In this document: one piece after another, positions 36,658 through 47,536 of the stretch | Layout of the letters: each line of letters opens with the position of its first letter | How positions within the stretch are numbered: the first letter of the stretch is position 1 | Origin: Eleftheria terrae | GTDB lineage: Bacteria > Pseudomonadota > Gammaproteobacteria > Burkholderiales > Burkholderiaceae_C | Direction: 5' to 3' | Length of the DNA stretch: 64,000 nucleotides | NCBI RefSeq assembly: GCF_030419005.1 | Contig: NZ_CP106953.1 | Span: 434,001-498,000, forward strand | Made by a program: the position numbers and the translations under genes | Notes under the pieces: model-generated | Told to the model about the DNA's origin: nothing | What the model saw: the letters and a program-made list of their open reading frames with translations, nothing else | The model's database searches: none

Positions 36658-39600
36658 ATGAACAAGCAGCTCTATCGCATCGTCTACAACGCAGCCCGCG
36701 GGCTGTTGATGGCCGTCGCCGAGACCGCCAGCGCCCATGGCAAGGCGGACGGGCCCGGCGGCTCCACGCGCACGCTCGGCGCCACGTTGAGCCCGGTGGC
36801 CTTTGCGGCGATGGTGGTGATCGGCAGCTTGGGCCTGCTGCTGGATCCCGCGCAGGCCCAGATCATCGGCGACCCCAACGCACCGCGCCAGCAGCGGCCC
36901 ACCGTGCTCAACGCGGCCAATGGCGTGCCCCTGGTCAACATCCAGGCGCCCAGCGCGGCCGGCGTGTCCCGCAACACCTACAGCCGCTTCGACGTGCAGC
37001 GGCAGGGCGCCATTCTGAACAACTCGCGCACCCACGTGCAGACCCAGCTCGGCGGCTGGGTGCAGGGCAATCCCTGGCTCGCCAAGGGCCCGGCGCGGAT
37101 CATCCTCAATGAAGTGAACGCGGCCGACCCGAGCCAGCTGCGCGGCTGGCTTGAAGTGGCCGGCCAGCGGGCGCAGGTGGTGATCGCCAACCCGGCCGGC
37201 ATCACCTGCGACGGCTGCGGCTTCATCAATGCCAGCCGCGCGACCCTGACCACCGGCACGCCGGTGCTCACCGATGGCCGGCTGGACGGCTACCTGGTGG
37301 GCCGGGGCACGCTGCGCGTGGAAGGCGCCGGCCTGGATGCGACACAGGCCGACTACACCGAGCTGATCGCCCGCGCCGTGCAGGTCAACGCGGGACTGTG
37401 GGCCAACACCCTGCAGGTCACGACCGGGGCCAACCGGGTGGCGGCCGACGGCGCGACTGCAACACCGGCCGCCGGCGACGGCACCAAGCCGGCCTTCGCC
37501 ATCGACGTGGCCCAGCTGGGCGGCATGTATGCCGGCAAGATCCGGCTGGTGGGCACCGAGGCCGGCGTGGGTGTGCGCAATGCCGGCACGCTGGGGGCGA
37601 GCTCAGGGCAGCTGGTGGTGACGGCCGATGGCCGGTTGGAGAACGCGGGCGACCTCAGGAGCAGCGAGGCCATGCAGGTCTCGGCCAGCGCGGTCAGCAA
37701 CACCGGGCGGCTGCATGCCGGTGGCGAGCTGACGGTGGCCTCCCACGGTGAACTGGTCAACGACGGCGTGATGGCCTCGGCAGGCAGCGTGTCCCTCGAT
37801 AGCGGGCAGGACGTGCGCAACAACGCAGGCGGCCTGCTGGTCGCGGGCCTGCAGGCCGACGGCCGCCTGGGGGCCAGCGGCCACCTCGCCGTGCGGGCCG
37901 CGCAAGCGCTGGTGGCGCAGGGCCGCAACGTGGCGGCGCAGGCGTTGTCGGCCCGAGGCCAGCGGCTCGACCTGTCGGGCAGCGAGACGGTTGCCAAGAC
38001 GATTGCGCTCACCGCCCGGCAAGGCGACATCGACCTGGGGCGCGCCAGCGTGCAGGCGGAGCGCGTGACACTGCAGGCGGCCCAGACGGTGCGCACCGAC
38101 GCCGGCACGCTGCAGGCCGATGAGCTGCGGCTGCAGGCACAGGCGCTGTCCAACCGGGGTGGCACCTTGCTGCAGACCGGCGCCACCGCCCTGCAGATCG
38201 AGCTGGCCGACACGTTGGACAACAGCGGCGGGCGCATCGCCACTCAGGCCGAATCGCTGCGGCTGCAGGCGGGCGCGCTGCACAACACCAAGGGCCGCAT
38301 CGAGCACGCCGGCGCCGGCACACTGAGCGTGCGGGCCAACGTCATCGAAGGCGCCCAGGGCACCCTGCTGAGCGGCGGCACCCTGGCGCTGAGCGGCGGC
38401 CAGGTGACGCTCGACGGCGCGACCACGGAGGCACGCCAGGTCGGCATCCAGGCCGAGGCGCTGAGCCACCGGCAGGGGCGCCTGTTGCACACCGGCGGCG
38501 GGCCCGCCACCGTCGAGGTGGCGCAGACGCTGGACAGCACCGGCGGCCGCATGGCAAGCAACGGCCGGCTCGCTGTCCGTGCCGGGCAGCTGGACAACCG
38601 CGGTGGTGAGCTGCAGTCGGCGCATGCCGAGGGGCTGCGGCTCGATGTGCAAGGCCGGCTCGACAATGCCGCCGGCCGCATCGAAAGCGCCGGCAGTGCC
38701 ACGCTGCATGCGGCCACGCTGAACAACGCCGAGCACGGCCGCGTCACGGCGGCTGCCGCCCTTGACGTGCAGGCCGGTCAGCACTTGGACAACAGCGGCG
38801 GCACGCTGGCTGCCGGCGGGCCGGTGACGCTGGCCACGACGGGGGCACAAGCGCGCATCGACAACGCCGGTGGTCGGGTGCAGTCGGTGCAAGCTGCCGT
38901 GTCGCTGACAACGGCTGGCCGGCTCGACAACAGCGGCGGCCTGGTCGTTGCAGAGGCGACCGGCGCCTCGCTGGAGATCGCGGCGTCGCAGCTGGCCAAC
39001 CGGGGTGGCACCGTGCAGGCTGCTCAGGGCGCCGTCAAGCTCGACGTGCTGGGCCGCTTGGACAACAGCCAAGCGGGTGCGGTGCAGGCGGGCACCACCG
39101 CCACGGTCTCGGCCGGCACACTGGACAACCAGGCAGGCCGCTTGACGGCACAGCAGACGCTTCACCTGCAGGCACAGGGCGCGGTGGACAACCGCGGCGG
39201 GCTGCTGGCGGCTGGGCAGTCACTGGCGGTGCAGGCAGGCGACCTGCAGAACGCGGACGGCCGATTGCAGGCCCTGGCCGGCGATGCCGAACTGGCCCTC
39301 ACTGGCCACCTCGACAACACCGCCCGCGGGCAAGTGCAGGCCGGCCGCAACTTGAAGGTGGAGGCTGCCGGACTGAACAATGGCGGCAGCCTGTACGCCG
39401 TCGGCCGCTTGCAGGCCGCCGTTGCCGCACGGCTCGACAACACCGGCATCCTCGCTGCTGGCGGCGACACCCGCCTGACGGCGGGCGAGATGGTCAACCA
39501 GGGAACAGCAGTGCTGGCTGCCGGCCTGGGGGCCGATGGCCGATTGACCGGTCAGGGTACGCTGGAAGCGACGACCACAGGGCTCCTCGCCAGCAAGGGC

Positions 39601-42600
39601 CAGCACCTCGCCACCGGCGATCTCAAACTCGAAGGCACCCACCTCGACCTCACCGGCAGCCAGACAGCGGCTCACCACATCACGCTCACCGCCACCACCG
39701 GTGAGGTGGGGACCCAGGCGGCCCGGGTGACGGCGGGCGGCACGCTCGCCGTGTCCGCCCACGCCAGCCCCACCGCGGGCTGGAACAACGCGGGTGGCCG
39801 GGCCTCGGCCCAGCAGCTGCAGCTGCAACTCGGCCACCTCGACAACACCCGGGGCGACCTGGCGCAAACCGGCCAGGGCCCGGCGCAACTCGTCGTGACC
39901 GGCACGCTGGACAACACCGGCGGCCGCATCGCGGGCAATGCGGCGTCGCTGCACCTGGCGGCGGATCGACTCATCAACACCGAAGGGCGCATCGAGCACG
40001 CCGGCGAGGGCCGGCTGCAGATCGAGGCGCGCCAGCTCGATGGCCAACGTGGCCAGATGGCGAGCAACGGCGAACTGGCGGTGGCTGCCGGCGCCCTGGT
40101 GCACGACGGTGCCCGCATGAACGCCGAGCGCCTGAGCCTGGCGGCCGCCAGCCTGAGCAATGTGGACGGCCACGTGGTGGCCACCGGAAACGCGGCGGCC
40201 AGCATCGACGTGCAAGCCCGGCTGGACAACCGGCGCGGCCTCATCGCCACCAATGGCGCGGCGGCGCTGCACGCCGGTGAGCTGGACAACCGCGGCGGCA
40301 CCGTGCAGGCCGCGGGCGACGCCGGCCTGTCGCTGCACGCCAGCGGGACGGTGGACAACTCGGCGCAAGGCCGGATCCTGAGCGCGGGCCACGCGAAGCT
40401 CGACGCCCAGGCGCTGCTGAACGCAAACGGCCAGCTCACGGCCGGCGGCGCACTGACCGTCACCTCGGCCGGCACCATCGACAACGCCGGCGGCACACTG
40501 GCGGCCCAAGCCGCCGTGACATTGCAGGCGGCCCGCCTCGACAACCGCGCAGGCACGGTCGCCTCGGTGGGCGACCAGCTGGACATCGGCACCGAGGGCC
40601 GTACCGACAACACCGGCGGCCGCCTGCAAAGCCGGGAGCGCACCGTGCTGAAGACCGGTGGCCTGCTCAACGCGCAAGGCACCGTCACCGCCGGGCAGGT
40701 GGAGATCGACACACGCGGCCAGTCGCTGGACAACGCCGGCGGCACCCTGGCCGCCCAGGGCGCGCTCACGGTGCGCAGCGGTGAGCTGAACAACCACGCC
40801 GGTCGCCTGCAGGCCGGCGGGGACCTGCAGGTCACCACCCAGGGCGAGCGCCTCGTGAACACCGGCACGGGCGCTACGGGCGGCATCAGCAGCCAGGGAC
40901 GGACCACGCTGGACACCGGCCTGCTGGACAACCAGGGCGGCTTCATCGGCAGCCGTGGCGCGATGGCCGTCACGGCTGCCGCTGTCGACAACCGCCTGGC
41001 CGGCGTCATCAGCAGCGAGCAGGCGCTGAACGTGCAAGCCACCGGCGCGGTGGACAACCGCGCCGGGCAGATGCAGGCGCTGCAGGACCTGGGCGTGCAG
41101 GGCACTGCCCTGGTCAACACGGCCGGCCTGCTGCGGTCGGGCGCGACGCTGGCAGTCCACGCGAAGACGATCGACAACCGCGAGACGGGCAGCGGTGCTG
41201 ACAAGGGCCTGGAAGGCCGGTCGGTGACCCTGACCACCGAGACCCTGGACAACCGGGGCGGCGCCATCCGGGCCGACGAGCAGCTTCAAGTGGTGAGCCG
41301 CGGCCGCATTGACAACTCGCAAGGCCGGATGTCTTCGGGCGGATCGCTCAGGCTGGCAGAACGTGCTGAGACAGCGCCCGCCGACGTGAGTGCGTCGCCA
41401 CCCACCCTGGCGATCAAGAACACGGGCGGCACGCTGCTGGCGGGCCAGTCGCTGAGCGTGAATGCGGCGCAGCTGAGCGGCGACGGGCGGCTGCTGTCGC
41501 AAGGCGACCTGTCGCTGGACCTCGCCGGTGACTTCGACAACAGCGGTGAAGTGCGCGCCACGCGCGACGGCCGCGTGGCCATCGGCGGCCGGCTGCTCAA
41601 CAGCGGCAGCCTGACCGCCGGGGGCCGCCTCGACATCGCGGCGCAGCACCTGGACAACCAGGCCGCTGGCGAGATCTCAGCGGGCACCACCCACCTTCAA
41701 GTGGCTGGCACGCTCACCAACCGCGGCCTGATCGACGGAGAACGTGTCCGTATCGATGCGACGCAGCTCGACAACCTGGGCACCGGCCGCCTCTACGGCA
41801 GCCAGCTGGCGATCGAGGCCCAATCACTGCGCAACGATGCCGAGGGCGAGCGTGCCGCGACGATCGCTGCCCGCGAGCGCCTGGACCTCGGCGTGCAGAC
41901 AGGCGTGAACCGCGAGCACGGACTCATCTTCAGCGGCGGCGATCTGGCGCTGGGCGGTTCGCTCGACAGCCAGGACCGCGCCACCGGCCAGGCCGGCAGC
42001 TTCGGCAACCACAGCGCCAGCATCGAGGTGCTGGGCAGCGCCCGGCTCGACGTCGGCGAACTGCGCAACAGCAACGAGCACTTCAGCACCGCCACGCGGG
42101 TGGAAGACGGTGGCCGGCGCATCGTGCACCTCGTCAACGGCCGCGAGTACAGCAACGCCGAGGTCATCTTCTCCAAGAAGCGCAGCACCCGCGAGAGCGA
42201 GGAGCTGTGGACGCTGGACGACAGCACCTTCTTCAACGACGGCACCCCGCTCGGCGAGGTCGACGACAAGTACCTGCTGCTGCCGTCGGAGCGCTACCCG
42301 TTCTCCCGCTTCGGCCCGGCTGGCGGCCTGCACCGGGTGCCGGAGGCGGCCTTCTCGCCCGACCGGTACATCCGCGGTGAACTGCAGTCGCCCGAGACCT
42401 ACCGCTACGGCCCCTCCAGCCCGCTGTGGGACCTGTTCCGCGTGCAGAAGCCGGACGCGGAACCGCCCGCCTATGCGCCGCCCTGCAATTCGGACTGCTC
42501 GGCCGACCAGCAGGCGTATGCGGCGTGGAAGCAGCGCAACCATGCGCGCTATGTCGCGCTCAACGCCGAGATCGAGGCCTTCGCGGCCGACGTGCACTCG

Positions 42601-45600
42601 CGCCGCGTGGCGGTGTGGGACTACCTGGACGTGAGCGAATCGCGCCACACCCCGGTGGTGCAGCAGTCGAGCCCCGCGCGCCTCTCGGTGGGGGGCGACC
42701 TGGTGCTGCACGGCAGCCTGGTGAACGACAAGAGCCAGGTGGTGGTGGGTGGCGCCCTCAGTGGTGACGTTGGCCGCGTGCAGAACGTCGGTGCGCAAGC
42801 CGAGGGCCGGGCCGTGCGGGACGGCGGACGGGTGCACACCTATTTTGCGAGCGATGATCGCAAGTACAGCTGGGCGCCGCACCACACGGAGCAGTCCTTT
42901 AGCGTGGAGCTCGGCGTGGCCCAGGTGCAGACGCACACCACGCCCGGCTACGGCGGACAGGCGCCAGTGGCGACGCCGGTGCAGCCGGTGGGCGCGACCA
43001 TCGACAAGGCCGGCAGCGCGAATGCTAGTGCCAGGATCGGCCAGATCGTCGAAGTGCCGGCGCACATCGGCACCGTCGTCGCCTCCTCCGGCCAAACGGT
43101 GAACGCCGGTCCGGCCGGCTCGCTGCCGGCATCCGCCAGCCAGGCACCGGGAAGCGCTGGCGCACCCCTGCCCCCGGCGGCGGCCACGCCGGCCGTGGCG
43201 GTGTCGGGCCCGGCGAGTGCCGGCACGCCCACACCGTTGGTGGTGCGCACCGTTGCGCCACCGCTGGTGCTGCCCAACAGCAGCCTGTTCCTCACCCGAC
43301 CGGAGCCAGGAGCGCGTTACCTCGTCGAGACCGATCCCCGCTTCACCCAGCAGAAGCAATGGCTGGGATCGGACTACCTGCTGCAGCAGTTGGCCGCCGA
43401 CCCGTCCGCGGTGCAAAAACGCCTGGGCGACGGCTTCTATGAACAACGCCTGCTGCGCGAGCAGGTGGCCCAGCTGACCGGGCGGCGCTTCCTGGACGGC
43501 TATGCCGACGACGAGGCGCAGTACCGGGCGCTGATGAACAACGGCGCCACGGTGGCCCGGCAATGGGGCTTGCGGCCTGGGGTGGCGCTGAGCGCCGAGC
43601 AGATGGCGCAACTCACGAGCGACATCGTCTGGCTGGTGGAGCGCGAGGTGGCGCTGGCCGATGGCGGCTCCGCCCGGGTGCTGGTGCCGCAGGTCTATGT
43701 GCGAGTGCAGCCGGGCGACGTGACGGGCGACGGCAGCCTGATCGCCGCGCGCGACATCGACCTGCGCCTGCAGGGCGACCTCGACAACAGCGGCACCATT
43801 GCCGGCCGGCGGGTGGTGCAGATCAACGCCGGGAACATCGCCAACCTGGGCGGCCGCATCAGCGGCGGCGAGGTGGCCTTGCAGGCGAGCGAAGACCTGC
43901 GCAACCTGGGCGGGGTTATCGATGCCGGCAAGCGTCTGGAGGTGACAGCGGGGCGCGACCTCACCGTGCAGAGCACCACGGCGAGCAACGAGTACGCACA
44001 AGGCGGCCGGGTCAGCCTGGACCGGGTGGCGGGGCTCTACGTGAGCCAGCCGGCGGCGCTGCTGCTGGCTTCCGCCGGGCGAGACCTGAACCTGCAGGCC
44101 GCCCAGGTGAACAACGCCGGCGAAGCCGGCCAGACGCTGCTGGCCGCGGGCCGGAACCTGACCCTTGGCACGGTGGCCACCCACCAGCAGCACAGCACGA
44201 ACTGGAACGCGAAGAACTGGCATCGCGAAGCCAGCAGCCAGGAGGTCGGCTCGGTCGTGCAGGCGGCGGGCGACATCCGCCTGCAGGCCGGCCAGGACCT
44301 GGCGGCACGCGGCGCGAGCGTGAGCAGCTCGGCCGGCGCCATCGCAGCGGCGGCGGGCCGGGATGTGGCGCTGGAGGCGGCGCAGACGAGCCAGTCGATG
44401 GAGCAGGCGCACTACTACGTGAGCAAGAGCCTGACGAGCAAGACCCGCACGACCACGCATGATGCGGTGGCACAGACCACGTCGCAAGGCAGCACGCTCA
44501 GCGGCGAGACCGTGAGCGTGCAGGCCGGGCGTGACCTGGCGGTGCGCGGCTCGGGTGTTGCGTCCACCCATGGCACCACCTTGCAGGCCGGGCGCGACGT
44601 GGTGGTCGAGGCGGTGCAGGAACTCACTGACGAGAGCCACCTGAAGGACAAGCGCAAGAGCGGCGTCTTCAGCAGCGGCGGCAGCCTGACGCTGGGCAAG
44701 CAGCAGAAGAGCACGGCGACCGACACCAGCGTCACCACGGCCGCCCGCTCCACGGTGGGCTCCACCAACGGCTCGGTGACGATCAAGGCGGGTGGCGCTT
44801 ATCGCCAAGCGGGCAGCGACGTGGTGACCCCGCAAGGTGACGTGGACATCGCGGCGCAGCGGGTGGACATCGTCGAAGCACGCGAGGCTGTGCGCAGCGA
44901 GACCGAGCAGCGCTTCAAGCAAAGCGGCCTGAGCGTCTCGGTGAGCAGCCCCGTCATTGCGGCGCTGCAGAGCACCGCCCAGGCGGCCGAGGCCACCAGC
45001 AAGGTGCAGGACAGCCGCATGAAGGCGCTCGGCACAGCGACCACGCTGATGGCGGCCAAGGACGCCGCGCAGGCGGCCAGCCAGGCGGCAAGCGGCGAGG
45101 CGCTGAACGTCAGCCTCACGGTGGGCTCCAGCCGCAGCGAGAACCGGCGCACGGATGAGCAGTCCACGGCGGCCGGCTCTCGGTTGCTGGCGGGGGGTGA
45201 CGTGCGCATCAGTGCCCGCGGGGACGGGGCGCGCAGCGATCTCACCGTGCAAGGCAGCCAGGTGCAGGCCGGCGGGGACGTGAAGCTGCAGGCCGAGGAC
45301 GAGCTGCGGCTGCTGGCGGCACGCAATACGGTGACGCAGCGCAGCAGCGAGAAGAGCTCCAGCGCCGCGGTGGGCGTGGCCATCAGCGTGGGGCAGCAAG
45401 GCGGCGCGGCCTTCGGCGTGACGGCCAGTGCCAGTGCGGCGCGCGGCAAGGCCGATGGGCAGGACGTGGTGCACACCCACACCCGCATCGAAGCGGGCAA
45501 GACGGCCAGCCTCGCTTCGGGCACCGACACCACGGTGCGAGGGGCGGTGGTGAGCGGAGATCGGGTGCAGGCGCAGGTGGGTGGCGACCTGAAGATCGAG

Positions 45601-47532
45601 AGCCTGCAGGACACGAGCAGCTTCAAGAGCCGCAACGAGAACGCCGGTGGCAGCGTCACGGCCGGCATGGGCTTCAGCGCCAGCGGCAGCTACGGCCGGG
45701 CCAAGGTCGAGGCGGACTACGCCAGCGTGCAGGAGCAGTCGGGGATCCAGGCCCGCGATGGCGGCTTCGACGTGGCGGTGAAGGGCAACACCGACTTGAA
45801 GGGCGGCGTGATCGCCAGCAGCGGCAAGGCGGTGGAGGCCGAGCGCAACCGGTTGAGCACGGGCACTTTGACGACCTCGGACATCGTCAACCGGGACTCG
45901 TACCGCGCTGACGCGGTGAGCCTGAGCGGCGGTGGCAGCGTGAGTTCGTCGGACAGCGGCAAGGCAATGGCAAAGCCGGTGGGCGACGGTGTGGCGGTGC
46001 AGGGGTTCGACACGAAGTCCAACGGGACGGCCGCCGGTATTGCGAGCGAGAGCGGCTCGCAGCGGAGCGTCACGACGGCTGGCATCAGCCAGGGGCAGGT
46101 GGTCATCGGCGATGAAGCGAAGCAGAAGGCGCTGACCGGTGGATCGGCTGAGCAAGCGGTGGCGGCGGTGGATCGGAAGGTCCTCAGTGGCATCGATGCT
46201 GGCAATGGCCTGAAGAAGGAGTGGGATGGTGAGCTGCTCAAGGACCAGGTGCAGCTGGGTGTGCAGATCACCGCAGAGGCCAGTCGCCGAATGCCAAAGG
46301 CCTTGGGGGAGTATGCCGACAACAAGCAACGTGAGCTGCTGGTGGAGGCAGCACAGGTCACTGATCCTGTGAAACGGCAGGCTCTGGTCGATGAAGCCGG
46401 CAAGTGGGGAGAAGGCGGCGTCTATCGCGTTGCAGCGCACGCATTGGTCGGTCGCCTTGTCACGGGAAGCGGCGCCGGCGCAGCAGGTGCGGCCGCGAGT
46501 GCCGCCACTGTTCCGGTCATCGGTGACCAGATTGCCGCACTCGATGCGCCGGAGCCCATCAAGCACGCCTTGGTCATGGTCGCTGGAGCGGCCGTCGGTG
46601 CGGCCGCCGGCAACGCAGCTGGCGCGGCGGCCGGCTTGGCCCAGACGAGCAACAACTACCTGCAGCACCACAGCAAGATCCTGGACCCGAAGGTGCAGCA
46701 GGCGATCCTGCGGGCCGGCGAAGACTGCAAGGGGCCCGCCAGCTGCTCGAATGCCGTGGCGATGCTGGATGCGCAAGCGAAGCTGCTGAGCGACGACAAG
46801 ATTGCTGCAATGTGCGGCGGCGATCCCAACTGCGTGGCCGATCGGCGGATTGAGCGCTCCTTCTATGTACAGGCACGGGATGCGGCCACGGGGCGCTTGA
46901 CTCCGGACGTGGCGGCGGCGAGTTTCCTGCGAACACTCTCTGACGCACCGTTCTCGGAACAGCAACTTGGAGCCGCGATATCACGGATCCAAGAAGGGAA
47001 AGGGTCAGAGCAGCCCGTCGATAAGTATGTACGCCATGAGCTCGCCTCGAACCCGGTGATGTTCGGAGCGGTACTTGGCTTGTCCCTCATCGATACCGAC
47101 GGGGGAAAAGGCACGGCAAAAGCGCCGTCGCAGCCTCTACCCGGAATGCAGCGACCGCCCCGTTCTCCGAATCAAACATTCCCTCCAGACGTAGCCGTGG
47201 TCGAGGCGATGCGGACTCCCCATATCACCAAGCTGGTGAACGAGCTCGACTGTGTCGACTGCTCAGAAATCGCCGAACGCTTATACAGGGCCTCCGGCGG
47301 TAAGGGTCAGATCCTAGAGGTGACCCCGAAGCGGAAGAACAACCTGAATGTATACGAAAACGGTCAACTTTCGATCCAACAGAGGTATCACCAGATTTAT
47401 ACGGACGGACGCTACGTATATGATCCTCGCTTGTCCCCAGAGCCGATCCCAAAGGGAGACTGGGAGCAGCATATGAGGGCGACGAACCCCGAGGGCATCA
47501 CAATCTCCGACAAGCTGAAAGGTCTGCGGTGA
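36658..47532 (+). CDS. FhaB/CdiA-type TpsA exoprotein with C-terminal papain-fold-like toxin
   Basis: 3624 residues. Extended signal region MNKQLYRIVYNAARGLLMAV, second hydrophobic part ending PAQAQ; the TPS haemagglutination domain (about 65-310) has NPAGITCDGCGFIN near 178. A long beta-helix of FHA repeats (LDNSGGRI-type) runs to about 1800. A non-repeat region (about 1850-2340) with an Ala/Pro stretch and YLVETDPRFTQQKQWLGSDY may be the receptor-binding part, followed by FHA-2-like repeats (GRDLTVQS-type) to about 3080 and an Ala/Gly-rich pretoxin region. The last 110 residues hold DCVDCSEIAERLY (Cys near 3535), RYHQIYTDGRYVYDPRL (His near 3577, Asp near 3588): a papain-fold toxin triad. 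The immunity gene follows 4 bases after the stop. The ATG at 36658 is chosen over 36616 because it opens the signal region. Confidence 0.93.
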   Translation: MNKQLYRIVYNAARGLLMAVAETASAHGKADGPGGSTRTLGATLSPVAFAAMVVIGSLGLLLDPAQAQIIGDPNAPRQQRPTVLNAANGVPLVNIQAPSAAGVSRNTYSRFDVQRQGAILNNSRTHVQTQLGGWVQGNPWLAKGPARIILNEVNAADPSQLRGWLEVAGQRAQVVIANPAGITCDGCGFINASRATLTTGTPVLTDGRLDGYLVGRGTLRVEGAGLDATQADYTELIARAVQVNAGLWANTLQVTTGANRVAADGATATPAAGDGTKPAFAIDVAQLGGMYAGKIRLVGTEAGVGVRNAGTLGASSGQLVVTADGRLENAGDLRSSEAMQVSASAVSNTGRLHAGGELTVASHGELVNDGVMASAGSVSLDSGQDVRNNAGGLLVAGLQADGRLGASGHLAVRAAQALVAQGRNVAAQALSARGQRLDLSGSETVAKTIALTARQGDIDLGRASVQAERVTLQAAQTVRTDAGTLQADELRLQAQALSNRGGTLLQTGATALQIELADTLDNSGGRIATQAESLRLQAGALHNTKGRIEHAGAGTLSVRANVIEGAQGTLLSGGTLALSGGQVTLDGATTEARQVGIQAEALSHRQGRLLHTGGGPATVEVAQTLDSTGGRMASNGRLAVRAGQLDNRGGELQSAHAEGLRLDVQGRLDNAAGRIESAGSATLHAATLNNAEHGRVTAAAALDVQAGQHLDNSGGTLAAGGPVTLATTGAQARIDNAGGRVQSVQAAVSLTTAGRLDNSGGLVVAEATGASLEIAASQLANRGGTVQAAQGAVKLDVLGRLDNSQAGAVQAGTTATVSAGTLDNQAGRLTAQQTLHLQAQGAVDNRGGLLAAGQSLAVQAGDLQNADGRLQALAGDAELALTGHLDNTARGQVQAGRNLKVEAAGLNNGGSLYAVGRLQAAVAARLDNTGILAAGGDTRLTAGEMVNQGTAVLAAGLGADGRLTGQGTLEATTTGLLASKGQHLATGDLKLEGTHLDLTGSQTAAHHITLTATTGEVGTQAARVTAGGTLAVSAHASPTAGWNNAGGRASAQQLQLQLGHLDNTRGDLAQTGQGPAQLVVTGTLDNTGGRIAGNAASLHLAADRLINTEGRIEHAGEGRLQIEARQLDGQRGQMASNGELAVAAGALVHDGARMNAERLSLAAASLSNVDGHVVATGNAAASIDVQARLDNRRGLIATNGAAALHAGELDNRGGTVQAAGDAGLSLHASGTVDNSAQGRILSAGHAKLDAQALLNANGQLTAGGALTVTSAGTIDNAGGTLAAQAAVTLQAARLDNRAGTVASVGDQLDIGTEGRTDNTGGRLQSRERTVLKTGGLLNAQGTVTAGQVEIDTRGQSLDNAGGTLAAQGALTVRSGELNNHAGRLQAGGDLQVTTQGERLVNTGTGATGGISSQGRTTLDTGLLDNQGGFIGSRGAMAVTAAAVDNRLAGVISSEQALNVQATGAVDNRAGQMQALQDLGVQGTALVNTAGLLRSGATLAVHAKTIDNRETGSGADKGLEGRSVTLTTETLDNRGGAIRADEQLQVVSRGRIDNSQGRMSSGGSLRLAERAETAPADVSASPPTLAIKNTGGTLLAGQSLSVNAAQLSGDGRLLSQGDLSLDLAGDFDNSGEVRATRDGRVAIGGRLLNSGSLTAGGRLDIAAQHLDNQAAGEISAGTTHLQVAGTLTNRGLIDGERVRIDATQLDNLGTGRLYGSQLAIEAQSLRNDAEGERAATIAARERLDLGVQTGVNREHGLIFSGGDLALGGSLDSQDRATGQAGSFGNHSASIEVLGSARLDVGELRNSNEHFSTATRVEDGGRRIVHLVNGREYSNAEVIFSKKRSTRESEELWTLDDSTFFNDGTPLGEVDDKYLLLPSERYPFSRFGPAGGLHRVPEAAFSPDRYIRGELQSPETYRYGPSSPLWDLFRVQKPDAEPPAYAPPCNSDCSADQQAYAAWKQRNHARYVALNAEIEAFAADVHSRRVAVWDYLDVSESRHTPVVQQSSPARLSVGGDLVLHGSLVNDKSQVVVGGALSGDVGRVQNVGAQAEGRAVRDGGRVHTYFASDDRKYSWAPHHTEQSFSVELGVAQVQTHTTPGYGGQAPVATPVQPVGATIDKAGSANASARIGQIVEVPAHIGTVVASSGQTVNAGPAGSLPASASQAPGSAGAPLPPAAATPAVAVSGPASAGTPTPLVVRTVAPPLVLPNSSLFLTRPEPGARYLVETDPRFTQQKQWLGSDYLLQQLAADPSAVQKRLGDGFYEQRLLREQVAQLTGRRFLDGYADDEAQYRALMNNGATVARQWGLRPGVALSAEQMAQLTSDIVWLVEREVALADGGSARVLVPQVYVRVQPGDVTGDGSLIAARDIDLRLQGDLDNSGTIAGRRVVQINAGNIANLGGRISGGEVALQASEDLRNLGGVIDAGKRLEVTAGRDLTVQSTTASNEYAQGGRVSLDRVAGLYVSQPAALLLASAGRDLNLQAAQVNNAGEAGQTLLAAGRNLTLGTVATHQQHSTNWNAKNWHREASSQEVGSVVQAAGDIRLQAGQDLAARGASVSSSAGAIAAAAGRDVALEAAQTSQSMEQAHYYVSKSLTSKTRTTTHDAVAQTTSQGSTLSGETVSVQAGRDLAVRGSGVASTHGTTLQAGRDVVVEAVQELTDESHLKDKRKSGVFSSGGSLTLGKQQKSTATDTSVTTAARSTVGSTNGSVTIKAGGAYRQAGSDVVTPQGDVDIAAQRVDIVEAREAVRSETEQRFKQSGLSVSVSSPVIAALQSTAQAAEATSKVQDSRMKALGTATTLMAAKDAAQAASQAASGEALNVSLTVGSSRSENRRTDEQSTAAGSRLLAGGDVRISARGDGARSDLTVQGSQVQAGGDVKLQAEDELRLLAARNTVTQRSSEKSSSAAVGVAISVGQQGGAAFGVTASASAARGKADGQDVVHTHTRIEAGKTASLASGTDTTVRGAVVSGDRVQAQVGGDLKIESLQDTSSFKSRNENAGGSVTAGMGFSASGSYGRAKVEADYASVQEQSGIQARDGGFDVAVKGNTDLKGGVIASSGKAVEAERNRLSTGTLTTSDIVNRDSYRADAVSLSGGGSVSSSDSGKAMAKPVGDGVAVQGFDTKSNGTAAGIASESGSQRSVTTAGISQGQVVIGDEAKQKALTGGSAEQAVAAVDRKVLSGIDAGNGLKKEWDGELLKDQVQLGVQITAEASRRMPKALGEYADNKQRELLVEAAQVTDPVKRQALVDEAGKWGEGGVYRVAAHALVGRLVTGSGAGAAGAAASAATVPVIGDQIAALDAPEPIKHALVMVAGAAVGAAAGNAAGAAAGLAQTSNNYLQHHSKILDPKVQQAILRAGEDCKGPASCSNAVAMLDAQAKLLSDDKIAAMCGGDPNCVADRRIERSFYVQARDAATGRLTPDVAAASFLRTLSDAPFSEQQLGAAISRIQEGKGSEQPVDKYVRHELASNPVMFGAVLGLSLIDTDGGKGTAKAPSQPLPGMQRPPRSPNQTFPPDVAVVEAMRTPHITKLVNELDCVDCSEIAERLYRASGGKGQILEVTPKRKNNLNVYENGQLSIQQRYHQIYTDGRYVYDPRLSPEPIPKGDWEQHMRATNPEGITISDKLKGLR

Positions 47533-47536
47533 CAGT

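Noticed and set aside
34735..37035. Minus-strand open frame of 766 codons
   Set aside because: Antisense to the TpsB gene and the TpsA start, both of which have clear signal peptides and family motifs.
37800..41700. Regular short repeats resembling a repeat array
   Set aside because: They are codon-level FHA beta-helix repeats in an open frame, with degenerate units and no constant spacer; not CRISPR. No CRISPR array was seen in the window.
41824..46965. Minus-strand open frame of 1713 codons
   Set aside because: It is antisense to the repetitive, high-G+C FhaB/CdiA gene. The Ala/Arg/His/Gly-rich composition and absence of any motif mark it as a shadow frame; the same holds for 39220-41649 and 37603-39165.
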